From Oscillospiraceae bacterium (lineage in GTDB: Bacteria; Bacillota; Clostridia; Oscillospirales; Acutalibacteraceae), in the NCBI GenBank assembly GCA_021640185.1, contig JAJXDX010000003.1:1-22000 (forward strand): a stretch of 22,000 nt of DNA, read 5' to 3'. Shown one piece after another: positions 1-8,105 of this stretch. The notes beneath the pieces are model-generated. The model saw nothing but the letters and a program-made list of their open reading frames with translations. It was not told the origin of the DNA and did no database searches. A program made the translations under genes and the position numbers. Position 1 is the first letter of the stretch. Each line of letters opens with the position of its first letter.

Positions 1-1572
1 AACCCGAACATCGGCCGCCTGCGGATCAACAACATCGGCAAAATGAACGATCCGGATCGGTTCCTTGAGGACCGTGCCTCCGCTACGTTCTATGTCGACC
101 CGAAAAACGGCAAGGACAGCAACGACGGCATGAGCGAGGCCAAGGCCTTCAAGACCCTGTCCAAGGTCAGCAAGAAGTATTTCCAGCCGGGCGATAAGAT
201 CCTGTTCAAGTCCGGCGCGTCCTTCAACGGCAGCGTCACGATCAAGGGCTACGGCGAGGCGAAGAACCGCGTCACCGTCGGCACCTACGGCGGCAGCGCG
301 AAGGCCAAGATCTCGGCGCGCGGCGGCACGGCCGTCACGATCAAGTGCGACTACATCACCGTCGAGAACTTGGAGGTCACCAACCCCAACGGCCTGCAGG
401 GCATCGCGATCACGCCCACGCACACCGGCGTCAACAAGGGCGTCATCATCCAGAACAACTACGTGCATGATGTGCAGACCTCGGCCGCAGACTTCCAGTA
501 CAAAAACGGCGGCATCGTGGCCAGCACCGGCGGATCCGCGCCGACGTGGTTCGAAGGGCTGCTGATCCAGAACAATACCGTCAAGAACACGGCGCGCACC
601 GGGATCTTCTGCGCTACCTCGTGGGCGGACCGCTACGGCTTCGGCTGGGGCCAGTCCTCCTCGATGTACAAAAACGATAACGACGGCTGGTGGCCTTATG
701 AGGGCCTGAAGATCACCGGCAACACCGTCGACGGCCCGCAGGGCGACGGCATCCTCGTCATCGGCGGTCGCGACACGGTGATCGAGCGCAACGTGATGTA
801 CAATGCGTTCTCCACCAAGCAGTCCTTCAAGGATCAGACGGCTTGCGCCGGCCTGTGGACGATCAACACCAACAAGACCACCGTGCAGTATAACGAGGTC
901 GGCTACACCAAGCTGCCGATCACCCAGAACGGCGCGGACGGCGAAGGCTTCGACATCGACTGCGCCGAGAACGGCACGACCATCCAGTATAACTACAGCC
1001 ACAATAACGAGGGCGGCTTCCTGCTGATGTGCGACACCGCCGACGGCCACAAGGTCAGTAAGGATCACACCGTCCGCTTCAACCTCTCCGTCAACGATGC
1101 CACACGCAAGAGCGGGCAGGCCGTGCTGATGACGACGAACGTGACGGCCAAGACCGAGATCTACAACAACACCTTCATCATCCCGGACGACGGGCGCGTG
1201 CTGCTGAACGCTTTCGGCAAATCGGTCGAGAACATCACCTTCACCAACAACATCATCAGCGGCAACGCCAAGATCACGGCCGCGACCGGCAAGGGCAACG
1301 AGGGCTATAAGAACATCAAGTTCGTCAACAACGTCCTCACCGGCGGCGCGAAGGAAACGACGATCGACGGCGTGACGTTCAGCGGCACCAAGACGAACGA
1401 TCCGAAGTTCAAAAACGCGTCCTGCACCGATTATAAAGACCGCGCGAAGATGATCGCGGCGTTCACGCCCACGGCCAAGATCGACGGCGCGTCGAACATC
1501 GCGAACAACGGCGGCAAGGACATCAACGGCTCGACGTTCAGCGCACCGTTCTACGGCGCGGTGAAATATTGA
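1..1572 (+). CDS. Right-handed parallel beta-helix protein (5' end outside window)
   Basis: The reading frame is open from the first base, and the first ATG (position 43) has no ribosome site before it, so the gene very probably starts upstream; 523 residues are visible. From about residue 30 it shows the entry typical of secreted pectate-lyase-like beta-helices: FYVDPKNGKDSNDG, then an AKAFKTLSKV-like stretch and PGDKILFKSG. About 20 short rungs rich in NN, IQNN and GN.V follow (such as VIIQNNYVHDV and TTIQYNYSHNNEGG), which is the Asn-ladder pattern of this fold. The visible C-terminus ends soon after the helix with no membrane anchor. Members of this fold are lyases, hydrolases or binders of acidic or complex polysaccharides; I could not identify a catalytic set, so activity is open. 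The short stretch before residue 30 may be the end of another domain. It lies 131 bases before a wall-anchored repeat protein, consistent with a glycan-targeting locus. Confidence 0.85.
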   Translation, partial: NPNIGRLRINNIGKMNDPDRFLEDRASATFYVDPKNGKDSNDGMSEAKAFKTLSKVSKKYFQPGDKILFKSGASFNGSVTIKGYGEAKNRVTVGTYGGSAKAKISARGGTAVTIKCDYITVENLEVTNPNGLQGIAITPTHTGVNKGVIIQNNYVHDVQTSAADFQYKNGGIVASTGGSAPTWFEGLLIQNNTVKNTARTGIFCATSWADRYGFGWGQSSSMYKNDNDGWWPYEGLKITGNTVDGPQGDGILVIGGRDTVIERNVMYNAFSTKQSFKDQTACAGLWTINTNKTTVQYNEVGYTKLPITQNGADGEGFDIDCAENGTTIQYNYSHNNEGGFLLMCDTADGHKVSKDHTVRFNLSVNDATRKSGQAVLMTTNVTAKTEIYNNTFIIPDDGRVLLNAFGKSVENITFTNNIISGNAKITAATGKGNEGYKNIKFVNNVLTGGAKETTIDGVTFSGTKTNDPKFKNASCTDYKDRAKMIAAFTPTAKIDGASNIANNGGKDINGSTFSAPFYGAVKY

Positions 1573-1649
1573 CCGCAAGGCAGCAAAAACTCAGGCGAAC
1601 ATCCGGCATTCCCCACCCTTTGGCATGGCACCCACATGAACGATCGGGA

Positions 1650-1677
1650 CCCCGGCGGCCGTGAGCGGCCGCCGGGG
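1650..1677 (+). repeat. Perfect 12-bp GC-rich hairpin between genes
   Basis: Positions 1650-1661 pair perfectly with 1666-1677 around a TGAG tetraloop. All twelve pairs are G-C. No T run follows, so it is not a classical Rho-independent terminator. It ends about 10 bases before the ribosome site (AAAGGA, 1688-1693) of the next gene. It may protect the upstream 3' end, stall polymerase or modulate translation. I saw no convincing -35/-10 promoter in the 131-base gap 1573-1703. Confidence 0.7.
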
Positions 1678-1703
1678 CGACCGGAAGAAAGGATGATCGA
1701 CGA

Positions 1704-4700
1704 ATGAAGACAAACCTGCGCAAATGGCTCAGTCTGTTCGCGGCGGCGGTGCTGCTCGTGACCACGCTGGCCGTTTCGCCGTTCTTCGCCACGGCGGAGG
1801 ACGACGGATGGACCGTGACGAAGAAGGCAACGGAGTACAGTGACATCTCTAGCGCGGCCGAGTTCCAGCAGGCGGACACGGGCATCCCGGCCTACGACGG
1901 TGTGCTCGGCTACCGCTTTTCCAAAGGATCGAAGCAGACCGGCTGGGTCGTTTATGACGCCGGGACGACGGTCAACACGTTCAAGGTCGGTGCGATCTTG
2001 GGCAATGCTTCCTCTACGGCGATGCTGACCTTCGATGTGTCGGCGGACGGCAGCTCGTGGACGGCCGTCGAGGCGACGGCCACGCAGGTGGATGCGGATA
2101 CCCGCCCCGGCTGGCCGACCTTCGACTACACCGCGAAGACGGCGGCGTTCCGTTATCTGCGGGTCAACTTCGTGGACACGAAATGGAATTTCGACCCGCT
2201 GATCTGCAACATCTACATGAAGAACGATGCGGCGGAAGTCGTGTATGATGTGGTGAAGAAGGCAGGCGAGTACAGCGACGTTTCGGATAAAGACAAATAC
2301 AAATCTTCTGATCTTCCGGCGCAGGACGGTTATGTGCCGTGGCGTTTTTCTGCCGGTGGTCTCGTTACGGGCTGGGCCGTGTACGATGCCGGGGAGAAGG
2401 CGGATGCCTTCAAGGCCGTGGCGGTCATCGGTGCCGGAGATGATACGGATAAAAACCTGACCTTCGACGTTTCGGCCGACGGGCAGAACTGGACATCGGC
2501 AGAGACTGTGCATTCCACGGCCAAGGCCGGCAACTGGCTGGCGTGTACGTACACCTATACCGGCGCGACGAAGTTCCGTTACGTTCGCGTGAACTTCGTT
2601 GGCACGACCTATAGCTGGGATCCCGGTCTGGCCAGCGTGCATTTCCGTACTGCGGCGGAGGTCAAACCCACGAATTTCAACAACCAAGTCGGTGCCGGGG
2701 ATATGCTTCTGACTTCCGACACCGAAGGTGCCGCACTTGTGCGCGAAACGTTAGATATCGCCGGCGGCTACTATACGATCCGTAAAAGCAATGCTTCGAA
2801 TGCGGATCAGGTCAACGGTTCGGTCACGGTCAAGTCGACCGGAGCGATCGACAGCTACAATTTTGCTACCGTTTCCAGCGACGAGTGGAACGGCGGTTGG
2901 AAATTCTATGCGTCCAAAGACGGCGAGACGTGGGATGAGCTTTCGCCGACGACCGTTTTTGGAAAAAAGACCGCCCAGAACTGGGGCCCCTGCTATCAGC
3001 GTGACAACTACGGCACGTTGGACAAGGCGAAAGGTTATCTGTATCTGCGCGCGACGGTCGAGACAGGCGGCGCAGGTGTTCCCTTCCCGTCGATCGGCTA
3101 TATCGAGTATCATGCCGACCGCTCTGCCACGACTTATACGAACAAGGTCGAGGCGAAGGATCTGACCGTCGATCCTGCAGGCACGACGATCAAGGCCGAG
3201 AGCGAAAACGATTTTATCAAAGGCTATTACACGCTGCGCGGCGCGGATGGCAAGCATACGAACGCTACGCTGACGCTTCATTCGGACGATACGATCACCG
3301 CGTTCAACGTTGCCACGGTCGGCAGGAGTCGGGGCGAATGGCTGATCTATGCGTCCAAAGACGGCCAGACGTGGGAGCGCCGGCTCGTCGCGGTCGAGCG
3401 TGGCGACAAAGGCCCGGACGAATGGGCGGCTTATCGGTATGCTAATATCGGCACGTTCGACGAAGCGGACGGCTATCACTATCTGCAAGTCAGGTTCTCT
3501 ACCGATGGCACTTCGTCGTTCCCCTTCCCGTCGATCGGCTACATCGAGTATAACACGGCGGCTTCTGCCCCCGACCTCGAGCCGGTCACGACCAACAAGG
3601 TCACGCCGGATCAGATGCAGTTCTCTTCGCCGACGGCGGGCGCGCTTCTGTTCAAGGAGACCTTGGATATCTCGAACGGCTATTACACCGTGCGTTCGGC
3701 GAACGATAAGGATGCCGTCCTTACCGACGGCACGCTGACCTTCAAGGCCAACGCCGTGATCGAGCGGTACACCTTCGCCACGGTCGAGCAGGACACCGGC
3801 TACAACGGCAGTTGGAAGTTCTATGCGTCCAAGGACGGCAAAACGTGGGATGTGCTTTCGCCCGAGGTCACCAAGGGCAAAAAGACCGGCCAGAGCGGCT
3901 GGGGCGATGTGTATCAGCGCCTGAGCAACGGCACGCTGGATAAAGCGGACGGGTACCTGTATCTGCGCGCCGAGGTCACCGGCAGCACGTTCAAGCCGCC
4001 GTTCCCGGCGATCGGCTATGCCGAGTTCAACGTCGAGCCGGCCCCGGTGAAGCCCACGAACTTCAACAACATGATCCTGCCGACGAACATGACCCTCACC
4101 TCCGACACCGAGGGCGCGGTGATCAACGCGGAGACCCAAGATATCGCCGCCGGCTGCTACACGATCCGCAGTGCCGACGGGTCGAAGCTCGTCAACGGTT
4201 CGCTGACGCTCAAGGCGAAGGCACCGATCGAAAGCTATAACTTCGCCACGGTCGAGAGCGACACGTGGAACGGCAACTGGAAATTCTATGCGTCTAAGGA
4301 CGGGCAGACTTGGGTCGAGCTCACGCCCACGATCGTGAAGGGCAAACAGGCCGTGACACAGCCGGCTTGGGGCCCGTGCTATCAGCGCGACAACTACGGT
4401 ACGCTGGACAAAGCGGACGGGTATCTGTATCTGCGGGCGACGGTCACGACCGGCGGTACCGGGGTGCCCTTCCCGTCGATCGGCTGTGTCGAGTATTATG
4501 CCGAAGGCCTGCCGGACGGCGTGGTGGAAGAAAAGCCGGACATCGCCGATCTTGAGCTGCCCAGCTCCGAGACCGACTTCACCGCGCTGATGAAGAAGGG
4601 CGTGTTCAAGCTGTATGACGTCGTGCTGAGCACGAACAATAACCAAGCCGAGTTTTTCGGTGCGCCGAACGCGGCGATCGTGATGACCGCTGGTGAATGC

Positions 4701-6188
4701 GGCATCGATATGTACACGCCCAACGTGCGCGACTTCAAGTTCATGGTCGCGCCGACCAAGACGGCCGATAAGCTGCAGGTGCGTGCCTACGGCCGCCAGA
4801 CACAGTACGGCGAAGAGACCGAGATCGCGCTGATGCGCACCGGCAACATCCGCACGGAGCAGGGCGAGCGGCTTTATCCGTGGTACCAGTACCGTGTGGC
4901 CGACCGGGCGAACATGGCGCAGGACTACCAGTATATCCGCATCACGATCACCGGTGCACAGTGGACGAACATCCACAGCTTCACGTATTTCTATGACGGC
5001 CCGGAGCCGGGCGACGTCCCGGACGACGAGCGTGCGGAGCCGGAGGACAAGATCGGCACCGAGCGCGAGGGCGTTATGACCATCAATGCCAACAAGGGCA
5101 ACCTCGGCTTCGTCGCCCAGACGAACATGGGCATCGTTGCCAACGGCGACAACACGGCGTACATCGGCGCGAAGGCCGGCATCGTGATCTTCCCGAAGGA
5201 AGAAGAGGATGCCAGCGTGACGTTCGCCACCGAGGGCATCAGCAAGTTCTGGGTCAAGTTCGTCATCGGCACCAAGGCGCAGGCCGATAACCTCAAGGCG
5301 CGCTTCTTCGTCGCTCCGGCGGCGGATGCCGCCGAGGACGAGTGGACCGAGATCTCGGCACACATCGAGCCGTGCACCGACAAGGTGCAGCCGACCGGCT
5401 GGACGGCGATCGAATACGTCATGGATGACGGCCAGCAGATCCCGGCGGGCAGCAACGTGCTGAGGGTGTTCATCCCCGCCGAGGAGAACAAGAACGCGGA
5501 AGGCCAGTATCTCGGCACCAGCTGCCAGATCGCCCGCGTGGACTACGAATGGAGCATCCCGGATGTCGAGCCGCTGCCCGACATGACCAAGCCGGATGCG
5601 GCCAAGGGCGAGAAAGAGATGATCGAGGACTTCTCCGGCACGCAGCTGGAGGAGAAGAACGGCGGCAAGGCTCACGAGGCCACCGGCGTGGAATGGACGA
5701 TGATGGATCTTGGCTCGGAAAACGGGAAGGATAAGGTCTATTATCGCGAGAGCAACGAGGAAGAGGCTTATCTGATCTATCACCTTAAGGATATCGCCTC
5801 GATCGACGTGCGCGGCTACCGCACCGCCGACATCGAAGAAGATCTGCTGATCTATGTTTCGGCGGACGGCGAGGAATGGATCCCGCTGGAGAAGTTCACC
5901 CGTAAAGAGGCCAAACTGTACGGCGGCCCGGTGAGTTTCGCCCACCTGATCGACAAGGCGGACATCCCGGCCGGGATGAACTTCGTCAAGATCGAGTATC
6001 CGGAGATGGCCTCCCTGCTCGACATCGTCATCTCCGACATTCAGGTGATCTACGGCTCCAACACGAACGGCGACAGCGGCCGCACGGACGATCCCAAGAC
6101 CGGCGTTGCGCTCCCGCTCGCCGGGATGGCCGTGGCTCTGCTCGCGGGCGCGGGCGTGGTCATCGGCCGCAAGCGCCGCGAGGACTGA
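1704..6188 (+). CDS. Wall-anchored repeat protein with discoidin-like domains
   Basis: 1,494 residues. A signal peptide (KTNLRKW, then a hydrophobic core) probably ends after ATA31. Residues 36-179 and 180-320 form two related units (shared KKA.EYSD, TGW.VYDAG, LTFDVSADG..W and a FRY.RVNFV end). Residues 321-473, 474-628, 629-782 and 783-938 form four units of a second type (NFNN or TNKV start, YT.R, FATV, W.(F/I)YASKDG.TW, TLDKADGYLYLR, FP.IGY.EY). The SxDG.xW plus (R/Y)LR(V/A) signatures resemble F5/8 type C (discoidin) sugar-binding sandwiches. About three further unrecognised beta-rich domains follow. The C-terminus is DDPKTG (1462-1467), a hydrophobic segment and RKRRED, a PxTG sorting signal. 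AAAGGA lies 10 bases before the ATG. The likely role is surface adhesion to, or capture of, a glycan; no catalytic motif was seen. Part of the repeat region looks less GC-rich than its surroundings. The overall architecture is sound, but the binding role is inferred. Confidence 0.88.
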   Translation: MKTNLRKWLSLFAAAVLLVTTLAVSPFFATAEDDGWTVTKKATEYSDISSAAEFQQADTGIPAYDGVLGYRFSKGSKQTGWVVYDAGTTVNTFKVGAILGNASSTAMLTFDVSADGSSWTAVEATATQVDADTRPGWPTFDYTAKTAAFRYLRVNFVDTKWNFDPLICNIYMKNDAAEVVYDVVKKAGEYSDVSDKDKYKSSDLPAQDGYVPWRFSAGGLVTGWAVYDAGEKADAFKAVAVIGAGDDTDKNLTFDVSADGQNWTSAETVHSTAKAGNWLACTYTYTGATKFRYVRVNFVGTTYSWDPGLASVHFRTAAEVKPTNFNNQVGAGDMLLTSDTEGAALVRETLDIAGGYYTIRKSNASNADQVNGSVTVKSTGAIDSYNFATVSSDEWNGGWKFYASKDGETWDELSPTTVFGKKTAQNWGPCYQRDNYGTLDKAKGYLYLRATVETGGAGVPFPSIGYIEYHADRSATTYTNKVEAKDLTVDPAGTTIKAESENDFIKGYYTLRGADGKHTNATLTLHSDDTITAFNVATVGRSRGEWLIYASKDGQTWERRLVAVERGDKGPDEWAAYRYANIGTFDEADGYHYLQVRFSTDGTSSFPFPSIGYIEYNTAASAPDLEPVTTNKVTPDQMQFSSPTAGALLFKETLDISNGYYTVRSANDKDAVLTDGTLTFKANAVIERYTFATVEQDTGYNGSWKFYASKDGKTWDVLSPEVTKGKKTGQSGWGDVYQRLSNGTLDKADGYLYLRAEVTGSTFKPPFPAIGYAEFNVEPAPVKPTNFNNMILPTNMTLTSDTEGAVINAETQDIAAGCYTIRSADGSKLVNGSLTLKAKAPIESYNFATVESDTWNGNWKFYASKDGQTWVELTPTIVKGKQAVTQPAWGPCYQRDNYGTLDKADGYLYLRATVTTGGTGVPFPSIGCVEYYAEGLPDGVVEEKPDIADLELPSSETDFTALMKKGVFKLYDVVLSTNNNQAEFFGAPNAAIVMTAGECGIDMYTPNVRDFKFMVAPTKTADKLQVRAYGRQTQYGEETEIALMRTGNIRTEQGERLYPWYQYRVADRANMAQDYQYIRITITGAQWTNIHSFTYFYDGPEPGDVPDDERAEPEDKIGTEREGVMTINANKGNLGFVAQTNMGIVANGDNTAYIGAKAGIVIFPKEEEDASVTFATEGISKFWVKFVIGTKAQADNLKARFFVAPAADAAEDEWTEISAHIEPCTDKVQPTGWTAIEYVMDDGQQIPAGSNVLRVFIPAEENKNAEGQYLGTSCQIARVDYEWSIPDVEPLPDMTKPDAAKGEKEMIEDFSGTQLEEKNGGKAHEATGVEWTMMDLGSENGKDKVYYRESNEEEAYLIYHLKDIASIDVRGYRTADIEEDLLIYVSADGEEWIPLEKFTRKEAKLYGGPVSFAHLIDKADIPAGMNFVKIEYPEMASLLDIVISDIQVIYGSNTNGDSGRTDDPKTGVALPLAGMAVALLAGAGVVIGRKRRED
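2241..2663 (+). repeat. Second copy of discoidin-like unit type A
   Basis: This stretch encodes residues 180-320, the second copy of the unit at residues 36-179 (about 1809-2240). Both have the order VKKAxEYSD, RFS, TGWxVYDAG, F-K-V/A, IG, LTFDVSADG, W, then RYxRVNFV and a Trp-containing turn (KWNFDPL versus SYSWDPGL). The copies have diverged at DNA level, so the duplication is not recent. Confidence 0.75.
2664..4515 (+). repeat. Four tandem discoidin-like units type B
   Basis: Four consecutive units begin near 2664, 3123, 3588 and 4050. Units 1 and 4 are the closest pair: both start KPTNFNN, both carry LTSDTEGA, and both contain WGPCYQRDNYGTLDKA with near-identical DNA. Unit 2 is the most diverged: it lacks the NFNN start and the CYQRDNYG segment, having AAYRYANIGTFDEADGY instead. 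Unit 3 has the same segment with VYQRLSNG. Unit 4 carries extra Cys residues (GCYTIRS and SIGCVEYY) where the others have Tyr. The pattern suggests duplication with later homogenisation between non-adjacent units. Confidence 0.8.
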
Positions 6189-6225
6189 TCCGCGGCCTAA
6201 GGCAAAAGACCCATGCGCTCTGCCT

Positions 6226-6253
6226 CCGGCGCACCGCAGATGCGGTGCGCCGG
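6226..6253 (+). repeat. Perfect 13-bp inverted repeat, hairpin or weak terminator
   Basis: Positions 6226-6238 are the exact reverse complement of 6241-6253. In practice this gives a 12-bp stem with an AGAT loop, extendable outward by a T-G wobble and one C-G pair. It follows the stop of the wall-anchored protein by 38 bases and precedes the next ribosome site by 17. No T run adjoins it, so termination would be inefficient or need Rho. Confidence 0.7.
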
Positions 6254-6270
6254 GGCGGGCGCCGATGATG

Positions 6271-6277
6271 AGAGGAG
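6271..6277 (+). promoter_or_regulatory. Ribosome binding site fixing the start at 6285
   Basis: AGAGGAG lies 7 bases before the ATG at 6285. The in-frame ATG at 6213 is upstream of this site, overlaps the hairpin at 6226-6253 and would bury the lipoprotein signal peptide inside the protein. Confidence 0.85.
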
Positions 6278-6284
6278 TTTTTCC

Positions 6285-7001
6285 ATGCGTCTGCCCCGCT
6301 TCGTCCGTGTGCTGTCGCTTTTGGCGGCCGTGCTGACGGCGGCGCTGTGCCTGTCCGCCTGCGGCGGCAAGGCAGTCGCCTTCACCGTGGACGGGCTGGG
6401 GGTGGAAAAAGCGGAGCTGATCCACTATATGCAGGAGAACGCCGCCGTCGTGGCGGCCGAGCTGGAAAACAACGAGGGGCTGGACAGCTTCGCGGACGGC
6501 TTTTGGACCGACCGCCCCGGCGGGATCGATACGTTTGCCCGCCTGCGGGAATATACCGAGCGGCAGATCGTCCGCCAAAAGACCGAGCAGCTGTGCGCCA
6601 AGGCGCACGGCATCGATACGCCGCTGACCTACAGCGAACAGTTGGCGGCGATGGAAGAAAATAACCGGCAGCGCGCGGCGGCCTATGCCGCCGGAGAAGT
6701 GCTGTACGGCCCGATCGAGCGCGACTTCGTCGGCTATTTCAGCGAGTTCTATTCGGCCATGCGGCTGTCATGCCGCGATGCGCTGATCAACGACGGTACG
6801 CTGAAGGTCACACAGGCGCAGATCGACGAGTATTACACGCAGCACCGGGCGGACTTTTCCGACGAAAGCGAGGAGAGCGCCCGCCTGCGCATCCGCGAGT
6901 ATCTGTTCGATCTGGCTTACGAGAGCCATATCGACACCTTGGCCGCACAGGCGAAGATCGAGGAAGGAGGGGACGTGCCGCAGCCGGAGGACGTCTTTTG
7001 A
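6285..7001 (+). CDS. PrsA/SurA-like lipoprotein lacking the isomerase domain
   Basis: 238 residues. The signal peptide ends in a clear lipobox, LSAC, with Cys26 as the lipidated residue. The mature part follows the chaperone-domain plan of PrsA/SurA foldases: a strand ending VDG, a helix starting EKAELIHYM, the R..IV..K.EQL-AKAHGI helix (about residues 95-115), and a TQAQIDEYYTQHRADF segment (about 190-205) that in the family leads into the parvulin domain. Here it runs straight into the closing helix pair (RLRIREYLFDLAYESHI). The roughly 90-100-residue peptidyl-prolyl isomerase domain is therefore absent without any sign of a frameshift. It would be a membrane-tethered holdase for exported proteins, possibly the wall-anchored or binding proteins nearby. 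The LacI regulator starts 28 bases downstream. The family link rests on remote pattern similarity. Confidence 0.75.
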   Translation: MRLPRFVRVLSLLAAVLTAALCLSACGGKAVAFTVDGLGVEKAELIHYMQENAAVVAAELENNEGLDSFADGFWTDRPGGIDTFARLREYTERQIVRQKTEQLCAKAHGIDTPLTYSEQLAAMEENNRQRAAAYAAGEVLYGPIERDFVGYFSEFYSAMRLSCRDALINDGTLKVTQAQIDEYYTQHRADFSDESEESARLRIREYLFDLAYESHIDTLAAQAKIEEGGDVPQPEDVF

Positions 7002-7029
7002 CCCGGACCGGCAGAGGCGAGTGGGATAA

Positions 7030-8046
7030 ATGAAGATCACCAGAAAAGAGATCGCCAAAATGGCAGGCGTTTCCACCGCGACCGTGTCCTATGTGATCAA
7101 CGGATCGAACCGGGTGGGCGAGGAAACGCGGGAGCGCGTGCAGCGCATCATCAACGAATACAATTATCGGCCGGATCTGATCGCCCGGGCGATGTCCACA
7201 CGCAGCACGAAACAGATCGCGCTGCTGATAAACGACCTGTTCAACAACTTCTTCGCCGAGATCGTGACGGAGTTCGAGAGCGCCGCGGCGCAGCAGGGCT
7301 ATTGCGTCAGCATCTGCACCGGCAGCCGCGACATCACCCAGTATCTGGACAGCTTCATCACCCGCCGCATGGACGGCGTGCTGTGCATGGTGTCGCCGAC
7401 GCGCATCGATATGCAGAAGCTGTACGCTTTGCGGCAGGACGACATCTCCGTGCTGATCAGCGGCAACCTGACGGCCGATCGCACGAAGGCGTCCCTGATC
7501 AATCTGGACTACGCGCAGGGAATGTCGCTGCTGCTTGAATACCTCAAGGGCTACGGCCACCGCAAGATCGCCTATCTCAGCGCTTTCCCGCGGGACGTGG
7601 AATTCGACGACCGCCTGAAGGCGTTCCTCAAATACTACGATATGTTCTTCCCGGTGGACGAAAAGCTGCTCGTCACCGGCACGTATCCCTTCCCCAGCAC
7701 CGTCGACAGCGGGTTCGAGCTGACGGAGCAGCTGATCGCGCAGGGGCGGCCGTTCACCGCGGTCGTCACCACCAACGACAGCATGGCGATCGGCTGCATC
7801 GAGGCGCTGCAGAAGCACGGCCTGCGCGTGCCGGAGGACGTGTCGGTCATGGGGTTCGATAACATCCCGATCGGCAAGCACATCGCCGTGCCGCTGACCA
7901 CCGTCGGCTTCGATAAGCATCGCTTCGCGGAGGATGCGTTCGCCATGCTGCTGCGCGCGATGACGACCGGCGAGCTGTCCGAGAAGCTGGAGCCGATGTA
8001 CATCACGGAGCGCCGCAGCGTCGCGCTTTGTCCGCCGCAGATATAA
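7030..8046 (+). CDS. LacI-family transcriptional regulator
   Basis: 338 residues, the normal family length. Residues 4-24 (TRKEIAKMAGVSTATVSYVIN) form the LacI helix-turn-helix. YNYRPDLIARAMSTRSTKQIALL (about 46-68) is the hinge helix leading into the sugar-sensing periplasmic-binding-like domain. That domain shows the usual VVTTNDSMAIGCIEAL..HGLRVPEDVSVMGFDN signature in its C-terminal half (about 240-278). The ribosome site is weak (GAGGCGAGTGGGA before the ATG). It sits immediately upstream of the transporter operon and most likely controls it in response to an imported sugar; ligand and operator are unknown. I found no convincing palindromic operator in the short gaps around it. Confidence 0.95.
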   Translation: MKITRKEIAKMAGVSTATVSYVINGSNRVGEETRERVQRIINEYNYRPDLIARAMSTRSTKQIALLINDLFNNFFAEIVTEFESAAAQQGYCVSICTGSRDITQYLDSFITRRMDGVLCMVSPTRIDMQKLYALRQDDISVLISGNLTADRTKASLINLDYAQGMSLLLEYLKGYGHRKIAYLSAFPRDVEFDDRLKAFLKYYDMFFPVDEKLLVTGTYPFPSTVDSGFELTEQLIAQGRPFTAVVTTNDSMAIGCIEALQKHGLRVPEDVSVMGFDNIPIGKHIAVPLTTVGFDKHRFAEDAFAMLLRAMTTGELSEKLEPMYITERRSVALCPPQI

Positions 8047-8072
8047 CGCCGCCGGGCACGCCGGGGCGTTTT
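8045..8072 (+). terminator. Terminator-like hairpin after the LacI gene
   Basis: AACGCC (8045-8050) pairs with GGCGTT (8065-8070). After one bulged G at 8051, CCGG (8052-8055) pairs with CCGG (8061-8064) around a five-base loop. The 3' arm runs into a T4 stretch (8069-8072). It overlaps the LacI stop codon by two bases and ends 33 bases before the next start. It is the only intergenic hairpin here with a T run. It may be a partial terminator or attenuator. Confidence 0.6.
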
Positions 8073-8090
8073 GCTGATGAAACCAAAGAC

Positions 8091-8097
8091 AGAAAGG
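8091..8097 (+). promoter_or_regulatory. Ribosome binding site for the first solute-binding protein
   Basis: AGAAAGG lies 8 bases before the double ATG at 8106/8109 and supports that start over the in-frame ATG at 8028, which lies inside the LacI gene. Confidence 0.75.
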
Positions 8098-8105
8098 TCG
8101 GATCG

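Noticed and set aside
1569..1597. TTGACC as a -35 box at the end of the beta-helix gene
   Set aside because: No acceptable -10 box lies 16-18 bases downstream.
2751..6608. Very long antisense open frame (about 1,285 codons) opposite the repeat gene
   Set aside because: It mirrors the codon pattern of a GC-rich + strand gene, crosses the end of one gene and the start of the next, and has low-complexity Arg/His-rich sequence without domains.
8068..8083. Possible LacI operator (GTTT...AAAC inverted repeat)
   Set aside because: It has only four paired bases with a wide spacer and no central CG, so it is indistinguishable from chance.
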